A stretch of 64,000 nucleotides of DNA from Ophiostoma sp. CBS 140.51. Its lineage: Eukaryota; Ascomycota; Sordariomycetes; Ophiostomatales; Ophiostomataceae. The translations under genes were made by a program, and so were the position numbers. This document shows, one piece after another, positions 44,101 through 54,055 of this stretch. Under the pieces are notes generated by a model, which saw only the letters and a program-made list of their open reading frames with translations, was not told the DNA's origin and searched no databases. Location: assembly GCA_029298735.1 (NCBI GenBank), contig JANSLP010000044.1, positions 62,001 to 126,000 of the forward strand. Direction: 5' to 3'. Numbering within the stretch: position 1 is the stretch's first letter; each line of letters starts with the position of its first letter.

Positions 44101-44490
44101 TGAATGGCGTTCTGCATCGTCGTCGGTGCCATTGGCGCGGGCGCTGATGCTCTGGGAGTTTCCATCCGGGTAGAGGCCGTATGGATCGTCTTCTCTCTGC
44201 CGGGTGGCGGCTAGGGGCCGTTCGCGGTCTCCTGGCTCCCCATGGTCCAATGTTTGTCGCAAGTTGCCCGTTGACGGCGCTGATATGAGCGGTACTGGCA
44301 CCTTGCCAGCCGCCGTGGCCGCACTGACCTTCCTTGTTACAGCCGTTCCCTGGTGCTGAACCGGCAGTTGCCATTGATCTCCGCCACCAGCGCCACCAGC
44401 GCCAACAGCAGCATCGGTGCCGTCGTCAAAGAGGTGAGCAAACGAGCGGCTCATCACGCTGCTGGCCGGGCCCTTGTCGGCGTAGGCCAT
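41136..44490 (-). CDS. Zn2Cys6 transcription factor, 1069 aa
   Basis: This is a fungus-specific regulator. Exons are 44490-42932, 42855-42718 and 42648-41136; phases close, and the first join restores the conserved RTIQ-TIILLNQF block. The zinc cluster is CSEC-x6-C-x5-CTAC-x8-C (Cys139, 142, 149, 155, 158 and 167). It follows a basic KRPR and precedes a coiled-coil helix (ELQELRDRVQILESL, about 186-202). A charged Gln/Arg/Lys/Glu-rich linker follows. The fungal_trans region (about 330-800) includes WLAVFFMVMALALDN and LNWIGVAIRSAQLMGLH. The C-terminus is Ser/Gln/Ala-rich with a phenylalanine-containing, probably activating tail. Its stop is only 41 bp from the recombinase relic. The adjacent sugar porter, and its promoter with CGG-N5-CCG sites, are possible targets. 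Confidence 0.9.
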
Positions 44491-45295
44491 GCCTGGGATG
44501 TGGTGAGCATACGATAACGGCGTGACGAAATGAGGGAGACAGAAAACAAGAAACCAAGGAATGTGTTAAAGGAAATGCCTGGAAAAGACAATGCGGAGTG
44601 TCACATGTGCTAATGCATGGAGAGGAGAAACGATGAGCTAAAAAAAGGGGACAGGTTTTCGGGGGGAAGAAGAAAGTGCGTGCCCGGTAGCCTGAACCTG
44701 GCTTGACTTGGCTTGGTCTAGCCCACTATTCTCTCCAGCCTGGTCAGGTGGGACGAGTTCAATTTGGGCGGCCTTTACGCAGCCTTAACCACAAGCTTGG
44801 GAAGCAAGACAGCCTTGCCAGCAGAGGGGGAAAATGACCAACTTAAAATGAATCACGTATAGACGGCCCATAAAGATCCATTTTGTATGTTCGCAATAAA
44901 TTCCGAGCTCAGGCTCTTACCACTTGTAGTTGCAGTTTCTAGATTGTTTACGGAGTCTTATTTGCATGATTCACTTGTTCGTTTAATACTAGAACTGGCC
45001 AGCAACGTGTAGAAACAATGGAGAATAGTGTGAAGAGTGGCCATTTTAAATATTACAGTGGCTTCGGCATTGGCTGTGGCAGAGTGTTCTCGGGGTGTTC
45101 TCGGAGTGTTCTCTTGATCTTAGAAACTCTCACTGTTATCCATCGATCCGACAACTATCTGTATAATATGTAGATGTCTTCCTGCGCGGACAATGATATT
45201 ATGTACAAAAAATCCGAAAAGGGGTCTGATATGGCAGTGGGCCAGTTTTCCTTGCCAGGTGCACTCGAGGTGACACTCGTATCTTCCCATTCTTC
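44491..45295. other. intergenic between regulator and sugar porter
   Basis: This contains the promoter of the regulator gene and the 3' flank of the transporter. No gene was found. It contains a short tandem repeat, listed separately. Confidence 0.5.
45084..45113 (+). repeat. 11-bp tandem repeat
   Basis: About 2.8 copies of the unit GTGTTCTCGGR lie end to end. It is non-coding, in the 3' flank of the sugar-porter gene. Confidence 0.7.
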
Positions 45296-47485
45296 TCACA
45301 CCTCAACGACAGGTTCGCGACCATAGTCGCCCGTGCAGACGGTGCTGGCAAACTTGCGTGGGGCAATGCGGCGCTCAAACAGTTCGTCGACCTGGGCAAA
45401 GCTGCGGCCGGTATAGTCGGGAATGAAAAAGTAGACAATGGCAACACTCATCGCAGCCAGGCCGGCATAAAAGTAGCCTGCAACGTCGGCTACGTTAGCA
45501 CTGACAAATGGAACAAAGTGTCATACGTCAACCCTTCGGAGAACACTCACCTGTATTCAATGACAAGTCTGTCATCATGAACGAAATGGTCGAGCCCAGG
45601 ACCCAGGCAATGGATGCATTGCCGAGGTTGCCTAGGGTGTTGGTCTTCGCACGCAGGCGCATGCTGCCAGACTCGCCCGTGTACGTCCAGCCGACAGCGC
45701 CCGGCCCGCTGACGGAACCGGTGGTAAGAATACAGACAAATAAGATGACTAAGGCCTGCGCGGACTTGCTGGACTGGACGTCGGAGTGGACGCTGCCGAC
45801 GATGCCGATGCCAAGATCGCCGACAAACATGAGGATGAGGCCGTAGAACAAAATGGCCCAGCGGCCCACGGCCTTGCGGTCGATGAGGAAAAATACGCCA
45901 ATGTTGCAAGCAAATCCAATAGCTGGGCAGTTAGTAGGCGACAGGGCGGAAATGAAAAGAAAAGAAAAAAAAAAAGCGCAAAACCACACTGGGAACACTG
46001 GAGATTGCTACTTACATAGCACAATCGCCGTAGCCGCCAACGAATTGTTGAAGCCGGCCATGGCAAAAAAGTACGTCGCATAAGGGCCGCAAAGCATGTT
46101 GCCGCACAGAGGCTGTGACATGGCGGGAAAGATGGCACAGAAGCTACGGCGGGCGTCAACGCCCTTGAAGCAGTCGAGGAAACTGGCAGTCTTGTTCTGC
46201 AAAGGGGCCGTTGGGTTAGTGGATAATCTCTCTTTCACTCCCTCGCCTTCTGAACGGAAAAGAGTTCCAACTCACCTCTTCGTCAATCTCCGACTCCTTC
46301 ATGACTGTATATGCAATCTCGGCTACCTTGAGGTTGATCTCCTCCTCGTTCAGTCTTGGGTACATCCATCGCAAGGCCTTGCGGGCCTGATCGTGCTTGC
46401 GGCGCATAATCAGAAAGCTAGGTGACTCGGGCACCAAAAAGACCTCGCAGGCAAAAATCAAGACTGGCAAAGCAATGCAGATGTAAAGAGGGACCCGGAA
46501 GCTTCGATCGTCCGTGACGCTTGGCCAGGTCTTTTGGGTACCGTAGGAAATCAAGACGGAGAACAGGTTTCCGGTGTTCACTGATGGCAAGCAGTTAGCA
46601 AGGGTCCTCCCCATGAAAAAGAAAATCAGAAGCAAAAAAGCGCAATACTGACTAAACATGTTAAAGGTGGACAGGCTGATGCCACGCAGTTCACGCGGCG
46701 AGACTTCGGAAATGTACGTGGCAACACCCGCCTGCATCAGACCTGTCGCAAAAGCCATGACAATTTTGGCACCCAGCCAGCCGGTCCAGGTCTTGACAAA
46801 GGACTCGAGAAAAGCACCTCCAACGCAGAACAGAAGGATAAAGTAGAGGACAGGCCGGCGACCGATCCAGTCGCCGGCGACACTGCTAAAGATCATGCCA
46901 AAGAGCTGGAACGGTGACGATACGGCAGACCAACTAAGGTAAGGTTGTTAGGGTGTTGAGCGTCCAAGAGAGTTTCGTTTTCTTTTCTTTCTCTTAAAAA
47001 AAGAATCTTTAAAAAAAAGAAATTAAATTCACCCACATGGAAATATATTTGGCCGGAATGACATAAGAATTCGACGCCTCCTCCCAGTTGCCAAACTGAC
47101 GGGCAAACGCCGAAATTCCGAGCATGTTGCCGGCCATGTTGAGTTCGATGCCGGAGACGATGCCGTTGAGCTTGTAGCAAGGGTGTTAGAGTGGAGTTGG
47201 GGAAGGACCGTTGACAACACTGGGAAACTCGAGTTCGTCCTGACTCACCAAAACAGATGCCATGATCAACACCATTCGCGGGTTCCGTTTAAAGACCACC
47301 CAGGGTTTCTCGGGCTCCTTCAGCGTCTCGTCAATGGCCGCCTGGTAGCCAACTTCGCTGAGGACGCCCTTGACAAAGGGGTCCTTGGTCTCATTGTGGA
47401 TGGCATCCACATCATGCTTCTCGCCGGGGATCACACTGTCATCCTGGTGGATGGCGACAGCGACGTTCTGGGGATCCGGAGCCAT
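45296..47485 (-). CDS. MFS sugar transporter (maltose/hexose permease type)
   Basis: This is a plasma-membrane sugar:proton symporter of the MFS sugar-porter family. Seven exons: 47485-47249, 47170-47037, 46933-46653, 46580-46276, 46196-46016, 45922-45551 and 45477-45296. Every phase closes, giving 563 aa. Several introns carry perfect branch sites, for example TACTAAC just before the fifth acceptor. A hydrophilic N-terminus of about 75 residues comes first. Family signatures follow in order: AGDWIGRRP between TM2 and TM3, ISEVSPRELRGI after TM4, PESPSFLIMRRK after TM6, and PDYTGRSFAQVDELF at the end of TM12. The arrangement is that of fungal alpha-glucoside or maltose permeases. Six introns contrast with the mostly intron-poor neighbours. 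It is transcribed divergently from the SNG1-like gene across a promoter with three CGG-N5-CCG sites. Confidence 0.9.
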
Positions 47486-48758
47486 TGCGGCTGTCGTAGT
47501 AGATTGGATATCCTTGTGTGAGTATGCAAACCAGGTGACAATATAAACACAGCCACACAAGCACACTGAGACCCAGAGATCTTCAGTCTGTTTTGGTGAA
47601 AAATAAAGAACAAACAAAAAGATCGTCGGTCAACTTTGTGGGGAAGGCCAAGGCTGTTTATACCCATGGAATCATGAGAGAGGAAACAAGGAAACAAACA
47701 AAGAAGGCCTAAACCACTATCTCCCAGTGTACATTCCTCCTATGCCGTGGCAAAAGAAGAAAACAATTGATCACATACGATGGAGTGTTTTCGGGTGGGT
47801 CGTCTCTACGGCTTGTCTTGTGACATATTTCATCCGATCAAGGATGTATTTTTCGTCTGTTATCCGGGGTTACTCGTCTAGATTCTGGGGTATTGGGGAT
47901 TACGGGTGTGGGGAGGGGAAGGAGGGGAGGAAATGATACGACTACTCGAAGAACTAGAGCGAGTGCAAAGCCTGCTCTGTTACCACCCGGTCTGTTTTGG
48001 GGAAAAGGGGGGGCTATCCTTCAGTCTCCAGTTTTTTTTTGGTTGTTACGATCAACGGATCTCGAGCATCTAATGGGAAGAGGTTTAACCTAGCCAAGGA
48101 ACGAAGCGGACAGTCCGCATCAGCCCCCGAAGCCGCCCATCAACGGAGAGTCCGTCACGGCTCCGTCAAAGCCTCGCGTGAAGAGTCTGCAACGCAAGAC
48201 GAAACCGCTCGGCTGTAAAAGCGGACTCTCCGCGTCCCCCGCCGCCCCCTTGAACGACCAATCAATCGTCTTGGACCTATTTTATCTTGCCCTTGGCTTC
48301 TGGACGGTTTGACTACATGATCCAGAGGGGTAATAAATGTTAGTGCGAGTACACAGAATAGGGGGTAAACGGGCCATCCGTAGTACCTGTTGTAGTAAAA
48401 TGGGTGCAATGATACATAAACAAAAACCCAAAGCGCTTTCGTGTGATTTTGTTTACAGAAGTTTGCTTTGCCCGAACTTTCCACCACCTGGATTCTTCCC
48501 AATCTTTGTCAAACTGCTGTTGGATGCGATGTACTTTTCCCCACTACATTTAACATCTATTAACCCTATTCTTGTACAGCTGACAGCCGTTTGTTATTAG
48601 CCAGCTTTAGGAAGATTTGAGAGGAGGAAGAGTGAAGAGAGAACGACTTGCAACGCATCCCCTTTTCCCCTTCCCCCTTCTTTAAAAAAACATCGCCATT
48701 AGCATCCCTCTATTCACACAAGCAAGCATTGCAGGTATTTTCTTATATTCATTTTTTG
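47486..48758. other. divergent promoter, sugar porter / SNG1-like gene
   Basis: This is a 1.27-kb non-coding divergent interval. Its middle part (48100-48240) is GC-rich and contains repeated zinc-cluster-type sites. Small open frames here have no motifs. Confidence 0.55.
48107..48232. promoter_or_regulatory. three CGG-N5-CCG sites (candidate Zn2Cys6 operator)
   Basis: CGGACAGTCCG lies at 48107-48117, CGGAGAGTCCG at 48144-48154, and CGGACTCTCCG at 48222-48232. The last is the exact reverse complement of the second. Inverted CGG triplets with fixed spacing are the classical binding sites of Zn2Cys6 homodimers. The spacer is also conserved (ASAGT). The sites sit 500-750 bp from both divergent start codons. 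A Zn2Cys6 gene lies 3 kb beyond the transporter. Confidence 0.6.
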
Positions 48759-50629
48759 ATGGCGGTTTTGCGGGTGGAAAATGGCGAGGCGGCAGCTTCG
48801 CTCTCGCAAAATACCCAAGACCCGGCAGCGTCTGACATGAAAGCAGCTAACAGTAGCACGATTGCTACGAGCAAAGGCGGCGACTATGCCGACGACGACG
48901 ACAGCAAGGACCTGGATGTTGAGAAAAGCAGCCTCAGCAGTCCGAATTCCCCGATGGTGGCAGCGAGCCAGGTGAAGACGCAAGCAACCATGGCAACCAC
49001 TGCTGTCGCCGTCGCCGCCGGGCTACCATCGGGCCCGCCTGTCTCGGGTCAGCCATTACCGGGCCCTCCAAACTTTAGGAAGCTCTTTGTCAAGAAGCTC
49101 AGCATGTCTGCAGTTTTTATTTCAATATGCTTCTGGAGTGAGTTCATTTTCAACCCCCAGCCCCTAAAACAAAGAAATTTCAACCGTCAATTCTCAGTTT
49201 CTAATAAACCGCAGTCAACATCTGCTGGCTTTTGGGCAGTTACTACCGCAATGATGACAACATGCATAGGGCGAAAATGCTGGTCGTGGACTATGACGGA
49301 GCGGCCGTAGGCCAGGCTCTGCTTACAGCTGTTGCCGCCACCTCCTCGGCCGGGCAACTGGCTACCAATCCGGCATACAGGGTCGTCTCAGCCGACGACT
49401 ATACGGCTGAAGACGTGCAACGTGCCGTCTTCAAGGGACACTACTGGGGCGCGATCTATGCGACGGCGGGCGCGACGGCCAACTTTGAGGCAGCAGTTAA
49501 GGCCACGAGTAATGTTACGAGCGATGCCTTGAGCACGACAGTGGCTGAATACGACCCTGCCAGTGCGTACATGTTGGTCGGCAACAGTGCGCGGTATGCT
49601 GCCTTTTACCCGACGGTGGTCCTCAGCAATCTCGAGGCTGTTGCCGCCGACGCAAGGTTATCGTTTTTGCAGACCACTGTCGCCGACTACCTGCTCAATG
49701 CCAGCAACAGTGGAACCGCCACCACCACACAAACACTGACGGCAGCTCAGATGGCCGTCGCGCTCGACCCGGTGGGCTACACGATTGTGGACACGAGCTA
49801 CGGCTCCTTTACGTTTGGTGACCGGACCGTGTTCAACACGCTGCTCATTGTTGTTGTTGTGCTCAACCAGTTTTTTGTAAGTGCTTTGGACTTGGACGTG
49901 GCGGCATTTCTATTCTAACTCCTGTGCGCACAGTTCCTCATGTCTCTCAACGGCCTCGCCATGGCTTTTGGCCGCTACAAAAACGTGCGCAAAACCGAGT
50001 ACTTCCGCTGGCGTCTCGGCCTCTCCGTCGGCTGGACTGTCCTGTGCAGCCTCTTCTTGACGGCCTGGCAGCTCATCTTTATCGAGTCGTACCCCGTCAC
50101 GGCCGGCATGTTTTTCGCCCTCTGGACGCTCTACTTTGCGTTTTCCCTCATCGTCTTTGACGTTTTTGACACAGCCATGGCCTATGTACCGGCGCCCTAT
50201 TTTTCCTTCTTCATGTTTACCTGGATGATTACGAATGGTGGGTTCAGAGTCTCCAGAACGTTGAAATTCCTTCCTGTATTTTTTTAACCTTACGGGTCAC
50301 ATCAACAACGCGCTAAATTTGCTTCTTAACTGTCTCTAGTTACCAGCGCTGGCTGTCCCATTGAACTATCCAGCTCTTTTTACCGCGTCAGCTGGTTCTT
50401 CCCTGCCCATGCCATGTGGCTGGCCGAGCAGCACATTTACTCGCAGGGCGGCGCCTACCCGCTGACCGACTCGCTTCCCATCCTGGCTGCGTGGCTTGTC
50501 GTTGCCAAGCTGTGCACGCTGCTCACCTATGCGCCGCGACGCAAGGCAGCTGCAGAAGCTGCCAGTGGCGGCGGTCATGGTGGTACTAGAGGAGGTGCCA
50601 GAGGTGGACGAGGAGGACGAGGTGGTTAG
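48759..50629 (+). CDS. SNG1/DUF3533-like membrane protein
   Basis: This integral membrane protein resembles yeast Sng1 (nitrosoguanidine resistance) and the DUF3533 family, which are linked to drug resistance and membrane lipid asymmetry. Exons are 48759-49137, 49215-49876, 49934-50237 and 50340-50629, with consistent phases, giving 544 aa. An acidic, Ser/Ala-rich cytosolic N-terminus of about 110 residues precedes TM1 (VFISICFWINICWLLGSYY). A large soluble loop (about 140-330) contains MLVVDYDGAAVGQAL. Five or six closely spaced TM helices (about 335-500) follow. The tail is Gly/Arg-rich (RGGARGGRGGRGG) and ends inside a 17-bp tandem repeat. Divergent from the sugar porter. Confidence 0.85.
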
Positions 50630-50664
50630 GAGGGCGAGGTGGTTAGGAGGGCGAGGTGGTTGAG
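50618..50664 (+). repeat. 17-bp tandem repeat overlapping a stop codon
   Basis: Two perfect copies of a 17-bp unit (50618-50634 and 50635-50651) plus most of a third cover the end of the SNG1-like frame. The stop codon TAG (50627-50629) is inside the first copy. Because 17 is not a multiple of three, copy-number change would move the frame. Confidence 0.8.
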
Positions 50665-51121
50665 GCGAGGGGGTCTGTCTTGCGAGGTGGTTTGGATACA
50701 GTTGCATCAACGCTTAGGTAGGATTGCATCTTTGCGTTTTGGTACGACATATAGACTGTACAATTTGTATAATAATCATAAAATGCCATAGCATTGTACG
50801 AATCACTGTATCCATTGTTCGACACAGCTTGTACGTCAGTATGCAAACGCAATGCTTGCAACAATCTTGCACCTATCTGCCGAGGCATTTCCTATAGAAA
50901 ACTCGAGGGTGCAAACACCGTGTCATTCGTGCCAAACGCTGCTTATAGCCCCAAGCTACCTTGCCATCTCAGAGAACGTCCAAGGCTCTCATGTTTTGCT
51001 TACGCCTAGCACGATGGGTGCGAATAAAAGGCCAGGTTCATTATTTATATTATTTATATTTCTCTTTCTATATCTATGTCTTAGTAGATAGAATTCATAA
51101 CCTGGATTTCCCGCATCCTAT
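50665..51121. other. convergent intergenic region
   Basis: This is the 3' flank of the SNG1-like gene and of the esterase. It is AT-rich near 51040-51090. Nothing else was seen. Confidence 0.5.
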
Positions 51122-51982
51122 TCATGCCTCAAATGCCTGCTTCCAGAAATCCCACGCCTCCTCACCCAGGCCCTTGACAATCATGTCGTAATCATGCCCT
51201 GCGCCTGCAATATCCTTACGGTAGTGGACAATATGGGCTTCCGTCATCAGCTGGCTCAGCACTTCAATGGCGTCGGCCAGCCGCACGTCATCGCCGCCCG
51301 ACAGCAGCCGCACACGGAGGGTCGCCGCCTGTAGCTGCTCCTTATTTTGCTTGAGCAACGTCTTTGGGTGGCACGCGTCATAGTACTCTTGCGAGTCGCG
51401 AAACGTGTCCCAGACGCGCTCCTTCGGCTCCATGGACAGGCTGGGCAGGATGGCGGCCGCGACGGGCGAGACAGCGCGGAACAGGTGCGGGAACTTGAAG
51501 CCCAGGTGCGCGGCGCCGTAGCCGCCCATAGAGAAACCCTCGATGCCGCGGAGGCCCTCGGCGACGGAAAAGGTGGCATCTATGTGCGGAATAAAGTCCT
51601 TGACCATGACGTCCTCGATCAGGAACTTGTTGTCGATGGAGTTGAGGTACCAGCCGACGGGCAGCGCCTGGGGCAGCACGAGAATGGTGGGTGGCATCTT
51701 ACCCTTGGCCATGCCCTCGACGTAGTGGTCACGGACCATGTGTGCGTGGCGACCCGCGCGCGACATGCCGCCATGCAGCCAGATGAGCACGGGGTATTTT
51801 TTGTCGGTCGAGTAGCCCTCGGGCAGCTTGTACCAATAGCTGCCCTGCGTACTAGCGCCGCGGGATTTGGTCTCATAGAGCGCGTACTCGAAGCCGACCG
51901 GTGCGGTGGCAGCATTATATGGCTCGATCCATTCGTTGTTCATGGCATCGAGCTCTTCTTGTGTTGGGAGTCCGTGTGCCAT
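51122..51982 (-). CDS. esterase (putative esterase / esterase D-like family)
   Basis: This alpha/beta-hydrolase-fold esterase resembles the family that includes tributyrin esterase, S-formylglutathione hydrolase and feruloyl-esterase modules. It is 286 aa from the ATG at 51982; the upstream open frame begins without an ATG. There is no intron. YPVLIWLHGG (residues 63-72) supplies the oxyanion region. The nucleophile elbow is GFSMGG with Ser151. Candidate Asp is at 231 or 232 (SGGDD), and His263 lies in AGAGHDYD, which completes a triad in the right order. There is no signal peptide, so it appears intracellular. The substrate is unknown. It sits between the SNG1-like gene and a stretch of gene relics. 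Confidence 0.85.
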   Translation of the reverse strand: MAHGLPTQEELDAMNNEWIEPYNAATAPVGFEYALYETKSRGASTQGSYWYKLPEGYSTDKKYPVLIWLHGGMSRAGRHAHMVRDHYVEGMAKGKMPPTILVLPQALPVGWYLNSIDNKFLIEDVMVKDFIPHIDATFSVAEGLRGIEGFSMGGYGAAHLGFKFPHLFRAVSPVAAAILPSLSMEPKERVWDTFRDSQEYYDACHPKTLLKQNKEQLQAATLRVRLLSGGDDVRLADAIEVLSQLMTEAHIVHYRKDIAGAGHDYDMIVKGLGEEAWDFWKQAFEA

Positions 51983-52497
51983 TTTGGAGGGGGAGGAAGT
52001 CGTAAGGTGAGGGTAAGTGGCGAACAAGAAAAGTTTTGTTTTCTTAAAAAAAATAAGGACGCAACAATATTGCAAAGAAAGATGTCTTACAACATAGAAT
52101 CATCCAGGAAAAATATCAATGCTCAAGATGCCAATTTAAATTGAATTTACATTGACTTCTGATAATGCCACTCCATTGGAGTAACGAGACCTGAAAGCTC
52201 CAAGCTGCGAGATGAAGCACAACCTTCGGGAAAGGGTCCACCTTGGAGGCAAACAAAAAGCGCTTAGCCGCGACCTTCGGACTCTCACGCGGACTTCCCG
52301 CGCAGTGTATGTGCGGGGAAATACGGAGTACCTTTGTGGCACTTTCTGCATGAGGGGAAAGGCATGCTACTTGCTCAAATGGATGATCCGTCAATGTCGC
52401 AGCGACGGAGCAGGGGCGGAGGAAGCGAGCTGTATTGTAAAGCGTGCAAAGCGGACTAGATATCCTTTTGCCCTTGCTTCATGCCATGTCGAGAAAG

Positions 52498-52683
52498 TTT
52501 GCAGGGGCGATGCTCGTCGGCTGTTCCGTCTACCTCGGCGGCGACACGGGCTACCACAATGTCGACAAGGACCAGGAGGACATTATGCCAGGCGTACCCG
52601 AGTCGACATCCTGTTGCTTTGCCGCCGACGGACATCAGTTCACAAGTCTCCCTCCATGCAAAGACGCTGGTTGTGGAGTGTGA
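52498..52683 (+). pseudogene. relic resembling a NAPE-PLD-type metallo-hydrolase
   Basis: A short open stretch reads SVYLGGDTGYHNVDKDQED. This matches the pattern of the beta-lactamase-fold N-acyl-phosphatidylethanolamine phospholipase D family, where a GDTGY block is followed by an acidic linker. No upstream HxHxDH metal site and no downstream histidine blocks are present, so only a fragment survives. The match rests on one motif. Confidence 0.35.
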
Positions 52684-53258
52684 CGAGAAAGCGTGTTTGT
52701 TCGGGGTCCAGTGCGTTTTGCTTTTCTTTTCCAAGTTAACCACCACTGGTAAACCGCATCAATGCGGCCAGACAGGTCCTCGCGCAGGTTTATCATCATG
52801 TCGAGATCATCAAACAGGTCCTCGACCTCAGCAAGGGCTTCACGCAGACCGGAATCGCCCGACAGCCCACAGGCTTGCAGTATGTTGTACGCCCATATCC
52901 GGCAGTTGTCTGCACGTGCGAACGGCTTGATGGAGCTATCGAATATTGCATGTCTGCTTCACCAGCCTGTCAAGTGTTCAGTGGACAGATTCAATGGCAT
53001 CATTGGCCTCCCTTCGGATCATGAGAGGCGCAGCTCTGAAAACAAGAGCTGCAGGTGCGGTGTCGGGGAAATCACGCGTTGAGGCAATGGACCTGTCAAG
53101 TGTCAAAACGTCGCGACGTTGATCGTCTTCCTAACCGCTTCCCTACTAACGTCATAGGAACTCTTTTTCTTTTCAGCAAGTCCCGTCACCGCACAACGAA
53201 CTACTTATATGGCATCAATCTTTTTAACTGAGCCTTGATATACAGCACCAGCAAGTTG

Positions 53259-53480
53259 CTAACGTTCTGTGCGAGCGCCAGTTGCTCTACGCCCGCCACT
53301 TGGTACGAAAGCCGCCCTCGGCATCAGCCCAGACGTCCCGAGTGTAGTCCGCGTGCGCGTTTCAAATAGGACGCGTGTCTGCGTGCACATGCTCTGGTAG
53401 CCCGTCGCAAGTACGACGACGTGGGCCTCAACAACAGGCCAGGACAATGGGACCAACCCCTCAACGGGTATGGAGAATAA
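53259..53480 (-). pseudogene. relic of a flavin-containing monooxygenase
   Basis: On the minus strand the frame ending near 53259 contains VVLATGYQSM, the ATGY block typical of flavin-containing and Baeyer-Villiger-type monooxygenases. After a frame shift, a second frame reads DVWADAEGGFRTKWRA, which resembles the next conserved segment of the same proteins (VW..D.EGE.RT.WR), and then hits a stop. The two pieces lie in the right order and spacing for one broken gene. No FAD or NADPH GxGxxG motif remains nearby. Confidence 0.45.
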
Positions 53481-53533
53481 ATAATGCGACTGACGCAAGG
53501 CGGCAGTGTAAGTGTGGCTGCTTACTGTTACAG

Positions 53534-53791
53534 TCCATTCCCTTTTGTCCCGGTCTCGAACTCGACGGCACCGGTCTCCGCGATGTCACGCCGGGTGACG
53601 TCGCCAAGATCCGTGTCTGGGCGGACTATGTTGTCGAGAATGGCAAGATGAAGGCCATTGTCTGCAAACTGCTCAAAACCTATTTCCTGGGCAAGGGCGA
53701 TCTCGCTGAGCAGATTGCGGAAAGCCGGAGCCGGGCGGATGCAGAGCTGCGCACAATTCCCATCGGCTGGTCGCCCGAAGGGAGGATATAG
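53534..53791 (+). pseudogene. unassigned C-terminal-like gene fragment
   Basis: An open stretch of about 85 codons ends at TAG (53789-53791) and encodes an ordered-looking segment (RVWADYVVENGKMKAIVCKLL then YFLGKGDLAEQIAE). It has balanced composition and codon use like real genes, in contrast to its surroundings. No start or catalytic motif was identified, and I do not recognise the family. It may be the 3' end of a lost gene. Confidence 0.3.
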
Positions 53792-54055
53792 GTAATCTTT
53801 ATTTTTTTATAAAAAATAGGTGTGGCCCTGTAGGGCAATCAACAGGACAAACCGCGGCCTTTATATACACTCTGTTTTAGCTAACAAGACTGTTGATTTT
53901 TATACAGGATTCCCTATTATTACAAAGAGCGAGAACGAGTTCAATTGTATAAACTCGAGAATTGCGTTGGTTTCTACTATGGAAGCAACGAGTTTACATA
54001 CCAGCACGTTGCTTTGTAAATAGCTTTAAAGTGAATATAACCAGTCCCATTGCAT

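Larger units (their letters stand above)
51983..54055. other. 2-kb region of decayed gene fragments
   Basis: No intact gene was found. At least two and perhaps three recognisable fragments on different strands lie here (separate entries), followed by an AT-rich tail (53790-54050). The stretch around 52745-52960 shows family-like sequence in more than one frame, but I could not assign it. Confidence 0.5.

Noticed and set aside
53508..53534. GTAAGT...TTACAG looking like an intron before the orphan fragment
   Set aside because: It is only 27 nt, too short to be spliced by normal fungal spliceosomes.
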